DNA from: Prorocentrum cordatum
Taxonomy: Eukaryota > Sar > Dinophyceae > Prorocentrales > Prorocentraceae
Assembly (NCBI GenBank): GCA_963575745.1
Contig: CAUYUJ010015497.1
Location: 264,759-287,258 of the forward strand
DNA: 22,500 nt
Direction: 5' to 3'
In this document: positions 17,758 to 22,500 of the stretch, piece after piece
Layout: the number at the start of each line of letters is the position of its first letter
Numbering within the stretch: the stretch's first letter is position 1
The notes under the pieces: model-generated
The model's input: only the letters and a program-made list of their open reading frames with translations
What the model was told of the DNA's origin: nothing
Databases searched by the model: none
Translations under genes and position numbers: made by a program

Positions 17758-17952
17758 GAACACCTGCTTCCACGCCGTGCGGCCGCGCGGCGGCCCAGCC
17801 GGCCCCTGGTGGCAGCTCGACGGGGCCTCCGCTCTGCCGGAGCCGCCGTCCCGGCCGGGCCTGCGGCCGAGCATGTGCTCCGCGCCGCCAGGCGGCGCCG
17901 CGGGGCCCGGGCGGCGGGCAGAGCTATGTGCGAGGCGGGGCGGTATCCAGGT

Positions 17953-18216
17953 CCACCGGCTGGAGGACCGACGCCCTGGGACCACGGCAGGCTTTGGACG
18001 TGGGCATGTCTCGGCCCCAGAGGGGCCGTCCATTTGGCAGGTGGATCTCGCCGCCGCATCTGGCGGTGCGCGCTGCGAGCAGGAACGCAGCAAAGCCACA
18101 GGAAAGCGCGGCATTCACAGAGTAGCTCCGCACACGTGACACATGTTAACGAGCAGGAACACACCCACGTCCACCGCCTGCCGAGGTCCCCGACGATCGA
18201 TGCACCAGGCGGTGGT
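17953..18216. mobile_element. Near-palindromic MITE-like element, copy 2 (diverged)
   Basis: The right part CCGAGGTCCCCGACGATCGA and TGCACCAGGCGGTGG aligns with 3976-4013. The left part GGACGTGGGCATGTCTCGGC and CCCAGAGGGG aligns with 3917-3947. Terminal CCACCGGCTGG and CCAGGCGGTGG are near-complementary, as are GGACGTGGGCAT (17997-18008) and ACACCCACGTCC (18161-18172). About 115 bp of extra sequence lies in the middle compared with copy 1. Confidence 0.55.
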
Positions 18217-18430
18217 CATGGATCACCCCCTGTCTCGACGGCTGCAGCCAGGGGAGCTCGAGCCGAAGCGGCTGCGGCAGCAACCATCTTTCTGCCCGTC
18301 TTGGGGAAACCAAAAGGTACCGCAGGAAACCCTCGCAAGAAACCCAACCTGAAAACCCGCGCGCGAGGTGCAACTGAGGGTCAACCCAGAGCGCCCTGAA
18401 CGCAGCAGCTGCTTCAACTGCTGCAGGAAG

Positions 18431-19137
18431 TCACCGCGCAGCGTGCGGAGCAAAGAAACCCAGGATGCCCTGACGAAAAGCAAATGGTTTCTTGATGCGC
18501 GCCCCCACTGTACCGGTGCTCCCCGGTCTGACAGGGTGCGTTCTGACCAGAATTTCGAGGCGCATGCAGCGGTGGCGACGAGGGCCTCCCGGGAGGCCCA
18601 AAAGGGGGGGAACGGGCGAATGGTAGAGGTATGGGTACCATTTCCTCCTCGGAATCTTCCTGCCCATCTGGTCCAAGCCTCGGCCCGGCATCTTTGAATC
18701 ACTCTGGCAACCATCCACCAGCCCAGGCACGTTAGCGGGATAGGCCGAAGGCCACTGGATAGAAATACAAGCATAAATCACGCAGCACCAAGAAGCAGCA
18801 ACAGCGACTCTCTCCCAAGGGGTCGGCGGTGCGGCGTAAGTCAAAGAATCATCAACTAGCCTTGCGGCCGCGCTTATCCAAACCATCCACTATCATTGGA
18901 GCTCCGAACGAGGGCGCCCGTGCTCCTCCAGCCAATCGTCGTCTACACTCACCTTTTTACGTGCTTGTTCGCGCTCGGCACCTTCACCTTTTGCTGCCTT
19001 CCCAGGTTGTGTCCCAGTCGGCACACGTGGCCACTTCATGACCGCCTTGAGCGCTGGTGGGATATTTGGGGTTTTCGGCCGGTCGCCAGCCATGGCCGCC
19101 TCGTGGCCGCCTCGCTTGATTGCTGCACCTGGTCCAC
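18431..19137 (-). CDS. Possible degraded coding segment, unknown function
   Basis: A minus-strand frame reads from about 19137 (GPGAAIKRGGHEAA) through an ATG at 19093 (MAGDRPKTPNIPPALKAVMK, then GEGAEREQARKKVSVDDDW, LEEHGRPRSELQ) to tandem stops TGA TAG near 18890. The same frame continues at 18886 with MVWISAAARLVDDSLTYAAP and a hydrophobic stretch (RVAVAASWCCVIYACISIQW), then looks less protein-like towards 18431. The basic, charged first part reads like genuine protein. I do not recognise the family. It could be an exon or the start of another retroelement. Confidence 0.3.
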
Positions 19138-19330
19138 ATAGACTGCACCACGCGGATTACACCACATAGATTCTCTTTTCTAAAAGAATAATAGATTCTA
19201 CCCCCCCCCTGGACTTATCGCTTCCCCCGCGCGTGCTGTAAATCACATATGATTCTGACCACATGTCCATCCTAAATATGAACTCATACCATCCCAGCCA
19301 AGCCGGTATCCCCCCCCCCTGCGGTTCCCT

Positions 19331-19990
19331 GTCAAATAACACTATGCGGGGACATTTTTCCTTCTAACATAACACTTTTTCGCGAATCCCTGTCAAATAA
19401 TACCATGCGGGACACATTCGCGCGCGCAAGACGAAATCCTTCCAAAACCTTAGTGTTCGTAGCGATTTTAACATAAAAACATCAAACACCCAATGGTTTT
19501 TCAGAAAAAAAAAAAAAGTTTCAAACATTCACCCCGCGCGCTCTTGCGGATTCCTAGGAAACCCACTACTTTTTCAACATTTCTGTCAAAAGGGCTCTTG
19601 CGAGCAACTTTTTCCTGCGCTTCGAACTTCTTCAACAACGGCTGCGCGCCTGCCAGGGGCATAATCCTTGTCAAATCATGCCATGCGGGACACATTCGTT
19701 TTTTCCTCGCGCGCGCGCCGAAATCTTCAAAAACCATTGGGTTTCTGGAGCATTTCAGCACTGCGTATCATAAAAACACACGAATCGCACCGTAGGTCCT
19801 CGAAAAAAACCTGCACGGATTTTCAAAATTTTGCCCGCTCGCGCTGTCCGAACCTTAAAAAACCAATGTTTTTTTTCAACATTTCGGTCGCACGAGCTCG
19901 TGCGAGCTACTTTCGCGCGCTCCTTCAACGACGTTCGCGCGCCTGCCAGGGCCACTGTCCGTGTCAAATAATACCATGCGGGACACATGC
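19331..19990. repeat. Tandem repeat of about 285 bp
   Basis: A marker TGTCAAATAATACCATGCGG followed by GACACATTCGCGCG occurs, with changes, near 19389, 19671 and 19961, with a shorter copy near 19331. Between markers, CATTTC, TTCAACAACG and CGCGCGCCTGCCAGGG-type motifs also recur. Small ORFs with AT-rich codons are by-products. The last copy runs directly into the CGT microsatellite. Confidence 0.75.
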
Positions 19991-19997
19991 GCGCGCG

Positions 19998-20454
<457 letters not shown>

Positions 20455-20580
20455 GGCGGCAAGGCGGGGAAAGGGGGGGCCCGAGGCTCGCGAGAATCGT
20501 GGTTGCGTTGGCCCGGCGCCCGCCCGCAGCTGGCCCGGCGCCAGCCCGCGTGGTCTCCTGCTGGATCGAAGGGCTTGCTA

Positions 20581-20640
<60 letters not shown>
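20581..20640. repeat. GTC x20 microsatellite
   Basis: Exactly 20 uninterrupted GTC triplets followed by a nine-G run. The sequence between this and the CGT tract (20454-20580) is unique and GC-rich. Confidence 0.97.
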
Positions 20641-20641
<1 letters not shown>

Positions 20642-20919
20642 GGGGGGGGTGTTCAGGAAGCGACGGTAGCCTCGCGCCGCGCCCTCGCGGCGGTGTCGCG
20701 GGCGCGGGCTGTTCAAGACCGATGGCCGGCGGCGACCTGAACCAGGTCAGCCTCGAACGAACTCTGGTGCCGGAGAGCGGGGGCCGCTCGAGATTCAACG
20801 CGCCGCGTCGACGGCAGGGAGGTTCGCGCCGCGTCGACGCGGCGGCTACCCCACTGCAGTTTCAAGGTTGAACGATCCCAGGGTCCCGAAGTCGGCCGAT
20901 ACCGAGCGATGTGCGCAAG

Positions 20920-20945
20920 AAGACGACGACCACGACAGACGACGA

Positions 20946-20981
<36 letters not shown>

Positions 20982-20988
20982 CGGGGAA

Positions 20989-21068
<80 letters not shown>

Positions 21069-21104
21069 CTTCGGCGACGGCGTCGACGACGACGACGACG
21101 ACGT
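20920..21104. repeat. GAC microsatellite
   Basis: GAC triplets interrupted by GGCGGGGAA near 20980 and GGCTTCGGCGACGGCGTC near 21067. It is of opposite strand sense to the CGT/GTC tracts at 19999-20453 and 20581-20640. From 21105 to 21770 I see no supported gene. Confidence 0.95.
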
Positions 21105-21779
21105 TGGCGTCAGGTACTCGCTAGGAAGCTTCGCTGGGTACTTGCAGCCACGGTCTGGTGAGTTTTGCTGACCAAGTTGCGGGTGGGAGGGTGGGATGTT
21201 TGCTCGAGCAATGGAGAAGACAACTTCAAGTTCAGCAAATTAGTTGCACCACGTAGACTTCAGCACATAGTCTGCACCAGACCGACTGCACATCTACTCC
21301 TTCTCCTGAAGAGGATTGGACTCCACCTCCATGAGGCCAGACTTCGCACTCTCCTCTGCGTAGGCCCACATCTAGTATGCTCGATCGTTCATCCCAAGTG
21401 TCAAACAAGATCATACCAACAAGGTCGGTATCGGTATTACTCTGCGGTGCATACCAGTTGATCCAGCAAGTGTGTTGTGTGTACCCCCGTCAGAGGATAC
21501 CACGCGGGCCACGTGCGCGCGCCGCAGAGCTCGCATGACGACATCCTTCACAAATCATCGGTCCTCTAACAAGGTCAAGACATACGGCCGAGGGAAGCAA
21601 TTACTGAACACTCCCCCTCCCCCCCAAACTCAAAGTTGGCACGCGCGGGGGAGACTGCGGTCGAGGTGCAACTCATCAGACCCACCGCTGCCTTTGAACA
21701 GTGGGCGGAGGGGGAGGCGTTGAAAGATGAATGTGGCATGAATGTTCGCTATTTTTTCCGAGGCCTGTAATGACCCACA

Positions 21780-22055
21780 AACTATCGGTTTGGGGCCATC
21801 CGGGGGGGCGCACTTGAAACCGTATGGGGGCCAATCTGCCAATCTTTTAGTTTGGGGGGCGTCTGGGGGGGGGGGACTTGGGAGCCTCTAGAGATCATCT
21901 TGGAGAGCTTGGGGGGTGGCTACTCTTAAGCTCCTCGGCGTGTTCCTAGGCTCCTCGGCCCGAGGAGAGCATCGGATGGCTCCAGGGGGGGCCCGCAAGG
22001 TAGCACCAGGAACGCTTGAGCCAACGTTGGGCACGATACAACACGAAGACGGCAC

Positions 22056-22104
<49 letters not shown>

Positions 22105-22305
22105 TCGAACGCAACGTTCTGCGGGAGTTGTGTCGGGTTTGTATCGGCCTGGGGCCCTCTGGGGGCGCACTTCAAACCGTCCTGGGGCCAACCACGGCAA
22201 TTTGGGCGTGCGGCTCGCGGGGCGTCTTGAGAGCCGGCAGAGTCCATCCTGAAGAGCTTGGGCTCCCTGGTGTATGGGGTGGGTACCCTGAGGCTCCCTG
22301 CAGCT
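21780..22305. repeat. Tandem repeat of about 360 bp (two diverged copies)
   Basis: TTTGGGGCCATCCGGGGGGG and CGCACTTGAAACCGT near 21790 recur as CTGGGGCCCTCTGGGGG and CGCACTTCAAACCGT near 22150. GGAGAGCTTGGGGGGTGG near 21900 recurs in altered form near 22250. No gene is supported. Confidence 0.65.
22054..22103. repeat. CA dinucleotide microsatellite
   Basis: About 24 CA repeats with one CAAACA interruption near 22072. Confidence 0.97.
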
Positions 22306-22500
22306 TTCCTGAAGTGAAGGGGCCCCAGGACACACAAATAAATACACACAAATAAAAATATTCCCCATATTTTCCTATATTGTCTGGGTGTCTGTCTTCC
22401 CCCCCACTTCCCATATCTTCCCATATTTTCTGGGAGTCGACGATTAATTGTGTCTGTGTTTTTTTTTCTCTCCTGACTGAGGCTCCCGGCAGCTCTCCTG
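22289..22500. repeat. Dispersed ~160-bp repeat copy 2, within a 187-bp tandem unit cut by the window end
   Basis: Bases 22313-22470 match 6190-6350. The preceding string CTGAGGCTCCCTGCAGCT returns near 22476 as CTGAGGCTCCCGGCAGCT, so a tandem unit of about 187 bp begins again at the end of the window. Confidence 0.75.

Overview
The window looks like dinoflagellate nuclear DNA; the species cannot be told from it. Four things point there: a degenerate dinoflagellate spliced-leader sequence (19 of 22 bases), introns that appear to use GC or GA donors and carry short direct repeats across their splice junctions, a retroelement of a type I associate with dinoflagellate genomes, and very high repeat and triplet-microsatellite load. 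No RNA gene and no complete protein gene was found.

The main host gene I can assemble lies on the minus strand. Its exons are at 17014-16112 and 15945-15754 (membrane domain plus PAS-like domain 1) and at 5298-5137, 4773-4721, 4506-4431 and 4281-4048 (linker plus a second PAS-like region). I infer that these are one split gene whose intron of about 10.5 kb holds most of the window, but two separate genes remain possible. Three short terminal-inverted-repeat elements (4507-4720, 6009-6187, 17021-17407) abut its predicted 3' splice sites and behave like introner elements.

Inside the putative large intron, reading on the plus strand: a dispersed repeat (6190-6350), a short satellite array (6890-7185), a purine tract, an ORF headed by the spliced-leader relict (7364-8118), a decayed DIRS-like tyrosine-recombinase retrotransposon on the minus strand (about 9140-14126: membrane ORF1, gag-like region, reverse transcriptase, RNase H, tyrosine recombinase), then microsatellites and a second satellite array (14470-15300) with GGA and CTC tracts.

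Outside the gene, 1-2815 is a large minisatellite array related to the other two arrays. It is followed by a purine tract, a short module shared with the 14.3 and 15.5 kb loci, and a GTC/GGC microsatellite. Bases 17.4-19.1 kb hold a second copy of a near-palindromic element and a weak coding segment. Bases 19.3-22.5 kb are almost all repeats: a ~285-bp tandem repeat, a 455-bp CGT microsatellite, GTC and GAC microsatellites, a ~360-bp tandem repeat, a CA microsatellite and the start of a 187-bp repeat.

All translations and splice models were made by eye. Family assignments rest on recognised motifs and not on searches.
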